Assembly (NCBI RefSeq): GCF_900167365.1
Contig: NZ_FUXL01000001.1
Span: forward strand, 385,418 to 449,417
DNA length: 64,000 bases
Source: Consotaella salsifontis
Lineage (GTDB): Bacteria > Pseudomonadota > Alphaproteobacteria > Rhizobiales > Rhizobiaceae
Direction of reading: 5' to 3'
A program made the translations under genes and the position numbers. Shown here in pieces: positions 20,862 through 30,060 of the stretch; the first letter of the stretch is position 1; the number at the start of each line of letters is the position of its first letter. The notes beneath the pieces are model-generated. The model saw only the letters and a program-made list of their open reading frames with translations. It was not told where the DNA came from and made no database searches.

Positions 20862-23015
20862 CTACCAACTGTATTTCAACGTCCCGAGAATCTGGCGGCC
20901 ATCGCCGTAATAGGCGGTGCCGTAGTAGACCGTGGAGACGTATTTCTCGTCGAAGAGGTTCGTCGCGTGAACGGCGAGATCAACGTTTTCGGCGACCTCG
21001 TAATTGATGGCGGCGTCGAAGACGGTATGGGACCCGACGTCGACGGTGTTCGCGTCGTCGCCGTAGACCGAGCCGACATATCGTACGCCGGCGCCGAGCG
21101 TAAGATCGCCGCGTGCACCGTCCCCTGGAAGCGTATAGTCGAGCCACAGCGAGGCGAGATGCTCGGGCACGTTGGAGGGGCGATTGCCGGCGTTGCCGGT
21201 CAGCCCGTCCTCCTCGATCTCGGCGTCCCAATAGGTGTAGGCCGCGATGAGGTTCATGCGATCGTCGAGAGCCATCTTGCCCTCAAGCTCGACGCCGCGC
21301 ACCCGCACCTCGCCGATCTGGCGCTGGGTCGTCGGCGTGACGTAACTCGGCACGTTGGTCTGCTTCAGATCGAACAATGCCAGGGTGAAAAGCGCGTTGA
21401 TCTGCTCCGGCTCGTACTTGACGCCGACCTCGTACTGCGTGCCCTCCTGCGGCTCGAACGTCTGGCCGCTGGTGATCAGGGGCTGGAAGGACTCGGAATA
21501 GTTGCCGTAGACGGCAAGGCCATCCGTGATCTTGTAGGTCAGGCCCGCGCGCTTGGTGAACGCGGTGTCGGTGTTTTCGTCGCGGGCGCCGGTGTCGCGG
21601 TCCTTCTGTTCCGTCTCGACATTGTCCCAGCGTCCGCCGAGCGTCAGGATCCACCGGTCGTCCAGGGTCAGTTCCTCCTGGGCGTAGATACCGGTGCGCT
21701 TTTGAATGATGTCGTGGTTCAGATAGGGGTCGAGGGTGATGCAGCCGCGTCCGCAATAGACAGGGTTGTAGATGTCGATCCCGTCCGCCGTGCCGACCAA
21801 TGCCAGCTCGCCGAGCGTATCATGGACGTAGTCGACACCGACAAGCGTCTTGGAATCAATGCGGTTCCAGCTGGCGTCGTACTGGAGCTGGTTATCGATC
21901 GCGAAGCGCTCGACCTCGCCATCGACGAAGAACGAGGTGCGATCGATGGTCGGATCGATCTGAGCGCCGTAAACCTGACGGTAGTCCAGGTCGATGTGGG
22001 TGTAGCGGGCGTTGGAGCGGATGCTCAGGCCGTTGTCGAACTTGTGGTCGAACAGATAGCCGACGTTGTATTCCTCGGTGTCGAACGCGTTGAAGCTCGG
22101 CTCGCCCAGAAATGTGTCCGGGTCGATGTCAACGCCGGCAGGGAAACCATAGGCCGTGTTGCCGTCACGCTTGTTGTAGTCGGCAAGAAGGGTGAAGGTC
22201 GTCGCGGCGTCGGGGCTATAGGTCACTGCGGGAGCCACATAGATGCGGTCGTCGTTGGAATAGTCGCCGCTGCGCGATGCATCCTGTCCTATCGCCGTGA
22301 AGCGATAGCTCCACTCGCCGCTGGTGCCGATCGGCCCGCCGAAGTCGGTCCCGACCTCGGCATGAGCGCCACCGAACGTCGTGTAGACCTCGCCGAAAGC
22401 CTGATCCTGCGGGAGCTTGGTGATCGCATTGATGAGGCCGCCCGGCCCGTTCAGGCCGAAAAGGGTGGAGGTCGATCCCTTCAGCACCTCGAGACGCTGA
22501 AGGCCGTATGGCTCGAGGCGGCTTGCGGTCCAGCCGAGAATCGGAATCGGTAGACCATCGCGATAAGTGCCCAACGACGTTTGGTCGAAGCCTCGGATCT
22601 GGAAAAAGTCATAGCGGTCGTCGGAGCCATATTGGTCGACAGAAACACTCGACGTATAGGACACCGCCTGCTGAACGTCCTGGACGTTTCTTCGCTCGAG
22701 TTCATCCTCCGTGATGACGGAGACCGACGCCGGCTGGTCGAGGATCGGCGTATCCGTCTTGCTGCCGGTCGCGGAGCGCTTGGCAACGACCGTGTCGTTC
22801 GATCCGGTCGTGTCGCCGCCTTGCCCCTCGATAACGATGGTCTGGAGCGTGGTCGTTTCGCCCTGGTCAGGCGCGCTCTGCGCAAGCGCGGAGGAGGGCA
22901 GGGCGATCGCCGTGCTGCAGAGGAGAAGTGCCAGTGGCGCTCTTGCGGCTATGAAAAGAGATTCCTGTCTCGGGTTGCTCTCCGAGATCCAGCCGTGCCG
23001 CTGTGTCGTTTCCAT
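20862..23015 (-). CDS. TonB-dependent ferric-siderophore receptor
   Basis: This 717-residue outer-membrane receptor takes up a ferric siderophore using TonB energy. An extended signal region (residues 1-45, ending LPSSALAQ) is followed by a TonB-box-like TLQTIVIEGQ and the plug domain with DQPASVSVITEDELERRNVQ. LEVLKGSTSTLFGLNGPGGL comes next, then a beta-barrel ending in GTLKYSW. These features resemble FhuA/FpvA-type siderophore receptors of hydroxamate or mixed siderophores. It is the first gene of the operon; a RirA-type iron box lies 131 bases upstream. Confidence 0.94.
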   Translation of the reverse strand: METTQRHGWISESNPRQESLFIAARAPLALLLCSTAIALPSSALAQSAPDQGETTTLQTIVIEGQGGDTTGSNDTVVAKRSATGSKTDTPILDQPASVSVITEDELERRNVQDVQQAVSYTSSVSVDQYGSDDRYDFFQIRGFDQTSLGTYRDGLPIPILGWTASRLEPYGLQRLEVLKGSTSTLFGLNGPGGLINAITKLPQDQAFGEVYTTFGGAHAEVGTDFGGPIGTSGEWSYRFTAIGQDASRSGDYSNDDRIYVAPAVTYSPDAATTFTLLADYNKRDGNTAYGFPAGVDIDPDTFLGEPSFNAFDTEEYNVGYLFDHKFDNGLSIRSNARYTHIDLDYRQVYGAQIDPTIDRTSFFVDGEVERFAIDNQLQYDASWNRIDSKTLVGVDYVHDTLGELALVGTADGIDIYNPVYCGRGCITLDPYLNHDIIQKRTGIYAQEELTLDDRWILTLGGRWDNVETEQKDRDTGARDENTDTAFTKRAGLTYKITDGLAVYGNYSESFQPLITSGQTFEPQEGTQYEVGVKYEPEQINALFTLALFDLKQTNVPSYVTPTTQRQIGEVRVRGVELEGKMALDDRMNLIAAYTYWDAEIEEDGLTGNAGNRPSNVPEHLASLWLDYTLPGDGARGDLTLGAGVRYVGSVYGDDANTVDVGSHTVFDAAINYEVAENVDLAVHATNLFDEKYVSTVYYGTAYYGDGRQILGTLKYSW

Positions 23016-23146
23016 TGACCATCCCCTCAGATACGCAAAACTCGGCCCCGAACCGATTCAGCAGCCGCCGGCGCGCCACCACGCGACGGCAGAACCGAGC
23101 GATATCCAATCGCCCAGGAGCCATTATCTTTGGCCTCGGCATAACT

Positions 23147-23161
23147 TGAGTCATAAACTCA
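23147..23161 (-). promoter_or_regulatory. RirA iron-responsive operator upstream of the siderophore operon
   Basis: TGAGTCATAAACTCA matches TGA-N9-TCA, the iron-responsive operator of rhizobial RirA, and is also a perfect TGAGT/ACTCA inverted repeat. It precedes the receptor operon, so iron repression by RirA is likely. It is the only such site noted in this promoter region. Confidence 0.7.
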
Positions 23162-23337
23162 TGTAAAGAGGAGATTGCGATCCTGGCTTTTCAGGCCGAC
23201 GGATCCGACTGCGGCCGCGGCAACGGTGGTTCCTGTAGGGCGCGCTTTCGAGTGGTAGGAAGACACGCCGCGAGGATGATTCGGAACTGTAATTACCGAT
23301 AAACGCTTTCCCCCGGGCAGATAGGAGAAAGCGTCCA

Positions 23338-23634
23338 ATGCTGAAACCCACGATCACAGCCATCCTGATCGCCACCAGCCTCGCCTGGGCTGCACCAAGT
23401 CCAGCATCGGCTGCCCCCGGCGCGCAAATCGAGCTCGTCCAGCACCACCGTCACTATGATCGCGGCCGCGATCGCTATGAGCGGCGCTGGCATCGGGGCG
23501 ACCGGCGCCATGATCGCCGTCATGACTGGCGTCGTCATCGCCCTCGCAAGGTCTGTAGGATCGTGAAGGAACGGGGTTGGCGGCATCATCACCGGGTCTG
23601 GGTGAACGTGCGGCGCTGCCATTTCGTCCGGTAG
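23338..23634 (+). CDS. Exported histidine/arginine-rich protein, 98 residues
   Basis: The product has a signal peptide (about residues 1-25, ending PASAAPGA) and a mature part very rich in histidine and arginine. Examples are HHRHYDRGRDRYERRWHRGD and the tail VNVRRCHFVR, with two cysteines. Short exported His/Arg-rich proteins are common in Hyphomicrobiales, but their function is unknown; metal or polyanion binding is a guess from composition. A good ribosome site (AGGAGA) precedes the ATG, and a terminator follows. It is divergent from the iron-uptake operon. Confidence 0.75.
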   Translation: MLKPTITAILIATSLAWAAPSPASAAPGAQIELVQHHRHYDRGRDRYERRWHRGDRRHDRRHDWRRHRPRKVCRIVKERGWRHHHRVWVNVRRCHFVR

Positions 23635-23669
23635 CGGACGGCGCGGAACCAACCCCCCGCAAATCAAGA

Positions 23670-23692
23670 GGCTCGCCTAGGCGGGCCTTTTT
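23670..23692 (+). terminator. Rho-independent terminator behind the His/Arg-rich protein gene
   Basis: GGCTCGCC pairs with GGCGGGCC with a very short loop and is followed by TTTTT, 36 bases after the stop codon. Confidence 0.8.
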
Positions 23693-24012
23693 CATGTCGA
23701 CCGACATGCCCATCGTGCTTTTGCCGCAAGATCTCACAACGGAAAATCGAGATGGCTTTGCTCACGCGTACCCGATCATCGCTGGGCTCAAATGCGGGAG
23801 TCTGGGCGTCGACAGGCGACGTACGAGCCCCTTCAGGGGGCGCCTTCTCCTTGATGAAGCTGATCCCGAAATCCGCTCAAGGTGCCAATTAAAACCATTA
23901 TTTTCGCGATTCCAGCGACCTAAAGCCACAGCCGGGGGTAGTTCGCTTGACGCATCGTCGAATGGGGATGCAAATGCGGCATCCCATTGGATGGGAACCT
24001 GAGGAGGTGAGC
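23693..24012. other. Leader region of the PEP carboxykinase gene
   Basis: These 320 bases hold the pckA promoter and a long untranslated leader that ends in the ribosome site GAGGAGGTGA. A 46-codon frame starts at ATG 23752 but has no convincing ribosome site. No riboswitch is recognised. Confidence 0.5.
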
Positions 24013-25875
24013 ATGAAAGACCTTGGTACCACCCCAACCGCGAATGCCGAGCTGATCGCTTGGGTTGAGAAGATGCAGGCGCTTTGCAAGCCTGATCAGG
24101 TCGTATGGTGCGATGGATCGCAAGAAGAATACGATCAGCTCTGCCAATCGATGGTGGACGCAGGAACATTTATTCGCCTGAACCCTGAGAAGCGCCCGAA
24201 CAGCTATCTCGCTCGGTCGCATCCTTCCGACGTCGGCCGCGTCGAAGACCGCACATTTATCTGCTCGATGAACAAGGGCGACGCCGGCCCCACGAACAAC
24301 TGGGCTCCGCCGGCCGAAATGCGCGCGACCCTGAACCAGCTGTTCGACGGCTGCATGGCCGGACGGACGATGTACGTCATCCCGTTCAGCATGGGCCCCA
24401 TCGGCTCCCCGATCTCCAAGATCGGCGTCCAGATCACCGATAGCCCCTATGTCGTCGCCAACATGCGCATCATGACGCGCATGGGTAAGAACGTTCTCGA
24501 CGCGCTCGGCGAGGATGGCACCTTCATCCCGTGCATGCATTCGGTCGGCGCGCCTCTCGCACCCGGTCAGGCCGATGTGCCGTGGCCCTGCGAGAACGAC
24601 ATTCAGAAGAAGTATATCGTTCATTTCCCCGAAACCTACGAGATCTGGTCGTACGGTTCGGGCTACGGCGGCAACGCGCTTCTCGGCAAGAAGTGCCTGG
24701 CGCTGCGTATCGCCTCGGTGATGGCACGTGACGAAGGCTGGATGGCCGAGCACATGCTCATCATGGGCATCGAGTCGCCCGAAGGCGAGAAGACCTATCT
24801 GGGTGCAGCCTTCCCGAGCGCCTGCGGCAAGACCAACCTTGCCATGCTGCTGCCTCCGAAGGGTTTCGAAGGCTGGAAGGTCAGCACCGTCGGCGACGAT
24901 ATCGCCTGGATCAAGAAGGGCCCTGGCGGCGAACTGCGCGCCATTAATCCGGAAGCCGGCTTCTTCGGCGTTGCGCCTGGCACCAATCGTGGCACCAACC
25001 CGATTGCCATGGACACGATCGCCAAGGACGTCATCTACACCAACTGCGCACTCACCGACGATGGCGACATCTGGTGGGAGGGCATGACCAAGGAGAAGCC
25101 CGCCCATCTGATCGATTGGAAGGGCAACGACTGGACGCCGGAGAGCGATCATCCGGCGGCGCATCCCAATGCCCGCTTCACGGCGCCCGCCGCCAACTGC
25201 CCGTCCATCGACGCGGCCTGGGAAGATCCGGCAGGCGTGCCGATCGCCGGCTTCATCTTCGGCGGCCGCATGAGCAAGGACATGCCGCTGGTCTTCCAGT
25301 CCTTCAACTGGAGCCACGGCGTCTACCTCGCCGCCACCATGGGCTCGGAGGCCACGGCCGCCGCGATCGGCGTGACCGCAATGCGGCGTGATCCGATGGC
25401 GATGCTGCCGTTCTGCGGCTACAACATGGCGGACTACTTCACGCATTGGCTGAACATCGGCCGTCGCGTCTCCAATCCGCCGCGCATCTTCCGCGTCAAC
25501 TGGTTCCGCAAGGACGAGAACGGCAAGTTCATGTGGCCGGGCTTCGGCGACAACATGCGCGTGCTCAAGTGGATCGTCGACCGCGTTCATGGCCGTGGCT
25601 ATGGCGTGGAAAGCCCGATTGGCTGGATGCCCCGTCACGAGGACATCGAATGGGCCGGTCTCGATTTTCCCGCCAAGACTTTCTACGAGCTGATGGAAGT
25701 CGGACGCGAAGCGGGCGCCAAAGAAGCACATGCCCACGAGGAGCAGTTCGACAAGTTCTTCGATCGGCTTCCGAAGGAGTTCATCTTCGAGCGGGAGCTT
25801 CTGCGCTCGCGCCTGTGGCGTTCTCCGGATCACTGGGAGCTGGCCCGCGAGGATGTCGTCCGTCCCAAGGCCTAA
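24013..25875 (+). CDS. pckG: Phosphoenolpyruvate carboxykinase (GTP)
   Basis: This enzyme converts oxaloacetate and GTP to phosphoenolpyruvate, the first step of gluconeogenesis from organic acids. The 620-residue protein has the GTP-class P-loop [13 protein letters not shown] at residues 267-279. It also has the active-site stretch [34 protein letters not shown] and the C-terminal [20 protein letters not shown]. These, and the length above 600, separate it from the ATP-dependent PckA of about 530 residues found in many rhizobia. The chosen ATG follows a perfect GAGGAGGTGA. A strong terminator ends the single-gene unit. Confidence 0.96.
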   Translation: MKDLGTTPTANAELIAWVEKMQALCKPDQVVWCDGSQEEYDQLCQSMVDAGTFIRLNPEKRPNSYLARSHPSDVGRVEDRTFICSMNKGDAGPTNNWAPPAEMRATLNQLFDGCMAGRTMYVIPFSMGPIGSPISKIGVQITDSPYVVANMRIMTRMGKNVLDALGEDGTFIPCMHSVGAPLAPGQADVPWPCENDIQKKYIVHFPETYEIWSYGSGYGGNALLGKKCLALRIASVMARDEGWMAEHMLIMGIESPEGEKTYLGAAFPSACGKTNLAMLLPPKGFEGWKVSTVGDDIAWIKKGPGGELRAINPEAGFFGVAPGTNRGTNPIAMDTIAKDVIYTNCALTDDGDIWWEGMTKEKPAHLIDWKGNDWTPESDHPAAHPNARFTAPAANCPSIDAAWEDPAGVPIAGFIFGGRMSKDMPLVFQSFNWSHGVYLAATMGSEATAAAIGVTAMRRDPMAMLPFCGYNMADYFTHWLNIGRRVSNPPRIFRVNWFRKDENGKFMWPGFGDNMRVLKWIVDRVHGRGYGVESPIGWMPRHEDIEWAGLDFPAKTFYELMEVGREAGAKEAHAHEEQFDKFFDRLPKEFIFERELLRSRLWRSPDHWELAREDVVRPKA

Positions 25876-25994
25876 GATCAGCCTGAAAGAGCGGGGGTCG
25901 GGAAAACCGGCCGCCGCCACCGTTCAGACCGCATCTTGATGTCGCGCGGCGCGAGGTGAGTTATCTCGCAATGTTCGCGGACGAGCAGATTGGA

Positions 25995-26024
25995 GCCGGG
26001 AGGGGTAACTCTCCCGGCTTTTTT
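25995..26024 (+). terminator. Rho-independent terminator behind PEP carboxykinase gene
   Basis: GCCGGGAG pairs with CTCCCGGC around an 8-base loop and is followed by TTTTTT, about 120 bases after the pckG stop. Confidence 0.9.
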
Positions 26025-26101
26025 ATGATGCACGGCACCATCAGGGAGATCGGGCACGAAAGCTGCAGGCTGGGAGCAGGGCGGAACCCCGGCCCATCCG
26101 A

Positions 26102-26995
26102 TCAACGAGCCCCCTGCCGCGGCGTGCGACCCATTCTTCGTTTGAAGGCATGGGCAAACGCGCTCTGGGACTGATACCCGACATCCTCGGCCACCGTCGC
26201 GATAGCCTCGCCTCCTGCCAGCTTTCGTTGCGCGAGCAGCATCCGCCACAGGGTCAAGTAGTCCAGCGGCGGCCGCCCGACTTTTTGCGAAAAGCGCTGG
26301 GTCAGCGCTGATCGCGACATTCCGACCTCTCGCGCCAAATCCGGCACGGTCCAGCGGCGCGCGACATCGCTATGCATCAGCTTGAGCGCTTCAGCAATCT
26401 TCCCGTCGCCGAGCGCCGCAATCCAACCGATGCTCGGGGTCGCGCCGGTGGCGATATAGGCTCGGACTGCCTCGACCACGAGCACATCCGCCAGTCGCTC
26501 GGCAATCAAGGCCGCTCCCGCCCATTCCTGACGCATCTCTTCATGCAGGGACTGTAGAGTTCGGTTGATAGCTTCGGCGCTCGGCGACCGCTGGCTGATG
26601 CGGAGGAACCGGGGCAGCGCATCCAGCACGAAAGAGGCGCACCCTTCTTCGAAGCCGCTGCCCCCGCCAATCATGACGGTGTCACACCCGTTGCCGAGGC
26701 GAACGGTGTTTTGGCCCGGGAGGGCATAAAGCGCCATGCCGTCGATGGCTTCCAGCGCAGGGTCGCTCGCCACCGTGTAGCGGGTATTGCTGAGAAGCAC
26801 GACGTCGCCCTCGCTCAGGAGCTCGGGCGCTCGATCAGGAAGCGTAAGCCAACATTGGCCTCGTGCCACAGCGACAAACTTCAATCGCAGCCGGCCGTCG
26901 AAGGAGAGCGCCCAGGCGCCCTGGGCTTCCAGGCTGGTGCCGCGAACGCTCTTCGTTCCGAGAACGGCAAGAACGTCAGAAAGGGGATCATGCAT
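26102..26995 (-). CDS. AraC family transcriptional regulator with cupin domain
   Basis: This 297-residue protein has an N-terminal cupin-like sensor (about residues 10-190). A C-terminal AraC DNA-binding domain follows (about 200-295), with two helix-turn-helix motifs around VPDLAREVGMSRSALTQRFS and VAEDVGYQSQSAFAHAFKRR. The N-terminal domain matches the AraC-associated cupin group. It is divergent from an SDR dehydrogenase gene with 103 bases between starts, an arrangement often seen when such regulators activate a neighbouring oxidoreductase. The effector is unknown. Confidence 0.92.
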   Translation of the reverse strand: MHDPLSDVLAVLGTKSVRGTSLEAQGAWALSFDGRLRLKFVAVARGQCWLTLPDRAPELLSEGDVVLLSNTRYTVASDPALEAIDGMALYALPGQNTVRLGNGCDTVMIGGGSGFEEGCASFVLDALPRFLRISQRSPSAEAINRTLQSLHEEMRQEWAGAALIAERLADVLVVEAVRAYIATGATPSIGWIAALGDGKIAEALKLMHSDVARRWTVPDLAREVGMSRSALTQRFSQKVGRPPLDYLTLWRMLLAQRKLAGGEAIATVAEDVGYQSQSAFAHAFKRRMGRTPRQGAR

Positions 26996-27098
26996 GGATC
27001 TGGCCGATTGCGATAAAGATGCGGTGATATCAGCATAGAAGCGCCAGTGCTCCCGTCATAGCCTTCTCGGATCATGGAACCCCGAGGAAACGCTGAAG

Positions 27099-27836
27099 AT
27101 GTCCATTCAAGGTAAGGTCGTTGCCATCACAGGAGCGGGACGCGGCATCGGGCGTGCCACCGCCCTTCACCTGGCTGCTCAGGGCGCTCATGTCGTCTTG
27201 GGTGCGCGAAGCGAACCAGAACTCGCGTCCGTCGCGAATAGGATTCGAGAGGCCGGTGGCGAGGTGGACCTTCTAGTCGCGGACGTCACCCGGCGCTCCG
27301 ACCTCGAAGCCCTTGTCGGCCGCGCCTGTCAGCGGTTCGGGCGGCTGGACGTTATCGTCAACAACGCCGGCATCGGCCCGATCTCGCGCTTCGACGCGCT
27401 GCGCGTGGAGGACTGGGATGCGATGATCGACGTGAACCTGCGCGGCGCACTTTATGGGATCGCCGCGGCGCTGCCTGTGTTCCAGCGCCAGCAAAAGGGC
27501 CATGTCGTCAACGTCATATCGACCGCGGGGATCAAGATCGTGCCGACGATGGGCGTCTATGCCGCGACCAAGAACGCTCTTCGCACGGCCACCGAGGCCT
27601 TGCGCCAGGAGTCGGGTCAGGGCCTGCGGGTGACGGAAGTCTCGCCAGGCTTCATCGACACGACCTTCGCGGACGCATCGATCACCGATGACGACATCAG
27701 GGTCGCGATCCAGAAGAGGAAAGATGAGCTCGCCATCCCTCCGGAGGCGATCGCTCGCGCCATCGCTTTCGCGATCGAACAGCCGGACGACGTCGAGATC
27801 GGCAGCATCGTTGTTCGTCCGACCGCGCAGGACTGA
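27099..27836 (+). CDS. Short-chain dehydrogenase/reductase
   Basis: This 245-residue SDR enzyme shows the NAD(P)-binding TGAGRGIGRATALHLAAQG near residue 11. It also has NNAGIGPISRF, and the catalytic serine/tyrosine/lysine set in VISTAGIKIV and YAATKN. The pattern is that of classical SDR oxidoreductases acting on alcohols or ketones; arginine in the GARSEPEL segment suggests NADPH use. The substrate cannot be told. It is probably controlled by the divergent AraC regulator. Confidence 0.92.
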   Translation: MSIQGKVVAITGAGRGIGRATALHLAAQGAHVVLGARSEPELASVANRIREAGGEVDLLVADVTRRSDLEALVGRACQRFGRLDVIVNNAGIGPISRFDALRVEDWDAMIDVNLRGALYGIAAALPVFQRQQKGHVVNVISTAGIKIVPTMGVYAATKNALRTATEALRQESGQGLRVTEVSPGFIDTTFADASITDDDIRVAIQKRKDELAIPPEAIARAIAFAIEQPDDVEIGSIVVRPTAQD

Positions 27837-27899
27837 AGCGCCGATCGTTCCTGAAGCAATCTGATGCCACGGCAGGCGCAGGCAGAGATGATGGATAGC

Positions 27900-29687
27900 T
27901 CAAGCGAACCGACCAGCGCACACATCGTGGTTCGAACAGACATTTTGAATTCCATCGCTTGCGCGCCTATGCCTCGAGCGGCTAGAGCATCGCCTGCCGG
28001 ATGGGTGTCCGAGTGGTTTAAGGAACCGGTCTTGAAAACCGGCGTGCGCGAGAGCGTACCGTGGGTTCGAATCCCACCCCATCCGCCACTTCAGTCCCTG
28101 AGTGGGCACTGAGTTTACACCACTTCCCGCCACAAGCGTCTGTAGCAGCCGGGACTTCGATCCCATGATGCGAACCTCGCCCTCCGCGACCTCGACACGC
28201 TGTGCAAGCGCGCGCAGGTGGTCGCGGCGATAGCCGCCACTTTCCAGCCGGATACGGTCGCGGGCGGTTGCGGCGAACTTCCGCAGCATCTGCGGCGTCA
28301 CCGCCTTCTGTCCTGTGTTCTGGAGCATCGCCTGCGCACGCTCTGCGTCCGCCTTGGCCTGATCGCGGATGGCCTTGAGTCCCTCGATGCGGTCTTTCAG
28401 CGCCGGGTCGTCCAGATCGGCAATGCCCGCCTCGATGGCGTCGTAAAGCCGCTTGAGGCGCAATTCCGATTCGGCTGAGCGCTTGTTCAACTCGGCGATA
28501 TGCTCGCGGCGGCGCTCGGCGTGTTCTTCCCTGCGGTCCAGCGCGGCGGCAAGGACGGTTTCCAGCCGCTCGGGTTGGAGAAGCTGGCCCTCAAGGTGGT
28601 CGGCGACCAGATCGTCCAGCTTGTCCATCGGCACGGCCATGCCGCTGCACGCGGTCGGCCCCTGCCGCGCCTTCATCGAACAAGCATAGTAGCGATAGCG
28701 CCCGCCCTTGCCGGTGCGGATGGTCATGGCCCCGCCGCACTTGGCGCAATGGATCAGGCCGGTCAGCATGGTCGGGCCGCTGATGACGCGGGCTGGCATG
28801 ACCTTGGGATTGCGCGCCTTGAGCAGTTTCTGAACCGCGTCGAACGTCTCTTTGTCGATGATCGGCGGAACAGGGACGGTGACGATCTCGCTCGTCGGCT
28901 TCAATTCCTTGGTCTTGCTACGCTTGTTGAACTCATGCTCGCCCATATAGGTGCGGCGGGTGAGGATGCGGTGAACCTGACCGATGCCCCAACGCCCGCC
29001 GTCGCGGGTAAAGATGCGTCGGCTGTTGAGGTAAGAAACGATATTCTTGACGCCCATTTGGCCGGTCGTGCCGTCGCCTTCCAGCGCGAGGCGATAGATC
29101 AGGCGCACCGTGTCGGCGTGGAGCGGGTCGATTTCCAGCTTCTTCTTGACCTTGGCTCCGCGCTGCTCGGCGGCGACGGTGCGATAGCCGATAGGAGGAA
29201 GCGAGCCGTTCCAGAAGCCTTGCCGGGCATTCTCCTTCAAGGCTCGCATGACGTGCTTGGCGTTCTCCTTGGACTGGTATTCATCGAACAGCGCCATGAT
29301 CTGCCGCATCATGACGTGCATGGGGTCATCCCCCATTTCCTGTGTTATCGAAACCAGCTTGACGCCATTCTTCGCCAGCTTGCGGACATAGAACTCAAGC
29401 TCGAAGTGATCGCGGAAGAACCGGCTGAACGAGTGGACTACAACAACATCAAATGGCGCGGGCTTCGACGTTCCGGCCTCGATCATGCGCTGAAACTCGG
29501 GGCGGCGGTCGTTGGTGGCCGATGCGCCGGGTTCGATGAAGGTTTCGACCAGTTGCAGCCCGCGTGACTCGCAATAGGCTTCACCCTGCCGCTTCTGGTC
29601 GGGAATCGACACGTCATGCTCGGCCTGCCGCGCCGTCGAAACACGCAGATAGAGGGCGGCGCGTAGCGGCACGGAAGAAGCGGTCAT
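27900..29687 (-). CDS. Large serine recombinase (integrase of the mobilizable element)
   Basis: This 595-residue protein catalyses integration and excision of the element. The resolvase domain holds the catalytic serine S17 in ALYLRVSTARQ. The recombinase domain follows, then a zinc ribbon beginning CAKCGGAMT, and a long coiled-coil-like region around REEHAERRREHIAELNKRSA. The start at 29687 is chosen for its ribosome site AAGGGGA. The last 60 or so residues are not native protein: the frame runs antisense through the tRNA-Ser gene (GWDSNPRYALAHAG) and into host DNA. The ancestral stop must have been lost at or near the junction. Confidence 0.93.
   Translation of the reverse strand: MTASSVPLRAALYLRVSTARQAEHDVSIPDQKRQGEAYCESRGLQLVETFIEPGASATNDRRPEFQRMIEAGTSKPAPFDVVVVHSFSRFFRDHFELEFYVRKLAKNGVKLVSITQEMGDDPMHVMMRQIMALFDEYQSKENAKHVMRALKENARQGFWNGSLPPIGYRTVAAEQRGAKVKKKLEIDPLHADTVRLIYRLALEGDGTTGQMGVKNIVSYLNSRRIFTRDGGRWGIGQVHRILTRRTYMGEHEFNKRSKTKELKPTSEIVTVPVPPIIDKETFDAVQKLLKARNPKVMPARVISGPTMLTGLIHCAKCGGAMTIRTGKGGRYRYYACSMKARQGPTACSGMAVPMDKLDDLVADHLEGQLLQPERLETVLAAALDRREEHAERRREHIAELNKRSAESELRLKRLYDAIEAGIADLDDPALKDRIEGLKAIRDQAKADAERAQAMLQNTGQKAVTPQMLRKFAATARDRIRLESGGYRRDHLRALAQRVEVAEGEVRIMGSKSRLLQTLVAGSGVNSVPTQGLKWRMGWDSNPRYALAHAGFQDRFLKPLGHPSGRRCSSRSRHRRASDGIQNVCSNHDVCAGRFA
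27999..28088 (+). tRNA. tRNA-Ser (UGA)
   Basis: A complete class II tRNA of 90 bases including an encoded CCA. The acceptor arms are GGATGGG and CCCATCC, and the anticodon stem CCGGT/ACCGG encloses the anticodon TGA at 28033-28035. A long variable arm follows, and the T arm is GTGGG-TTCGAAT-CCCAC. It reads UCA codons. The gene marks the left edge of the integrated element; the integrase gene overlaps it in antisense. Confidence 0.97.
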
Positions 29688-29727
29688 AATCAGTCCCCTT
29701 TCAAACCCGGTCGAACGAACGAGGCCG

Positions 29728-30060
29728 CTACTCAGCGGCCTCCCGGATCGTCCCGACGATCCATTCATTCAGGCTCTTGCCCGATGCTGCGGCGGCAATG
29801 ACTGCGGCGGCATGGTCGTCAGGCGTGAGGCGGACATTGAACTTGCCGGAGAACTTCCGGCGCGGCTCAATCCCCTTTTCCCGGCACATTTCAAGATAGA
29901 CGGCCAGCGACTTGCGGCCTTCCTCGATCAGATCGTGGACGCTTTCGGCATAGAAGTCGGCCCCGCCATTGAGGCCGACAAACTCGCCGCGCAGCATCTG
30001 AATCTCGGGATCGAAAGCGATAACCGCCTTCTCGCCATTGATTTCAACGACATTGTTCAT
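29728..30060 (-). CDS. hicB: HicB family antitoxin
   Basis: This 110-residue antitoxin has an N-terminal HicB fold (GEKAVIAFDPEIQMLRGEF and YAESVHDLIEEGRKSLAVYL). A C-terminal ribbon-helix-helix follows (FNVRLTPDDHAAAVIAAAAS, then GKSLNEWIV), which should bind the operon promoter. The start at 30060 overlaps the hicA stop by 4 bases. With hicA it forms a toxin-first type II toxin-antitoxin pair that may stabilise the mobile element. Confidence 0.88.
   Translation of the reverse strand: MNNVVEINGEKAVIAFDPEIQMLRGEFVGLNGGADFYAESVHDLIEEGRKSLAVYLEMCREKGIEPRRKFSGKFNVRLTPDDHAAAVIAAAASGKSLNEWIVGTIREAAE

Noticed and set aside
23752..23892. A 46-codon frame in the PEP carboxykinase leader
   Set aside because: No convincing ribosome site and no recognisable content; kept only as part of the leader description.
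23920..25920. A 666-codon antisense frame over the PEP carboxykinase gene
   Set aside because: It mirrors the codon pattern of a high-GC gene and shows no motif or ribosome site.
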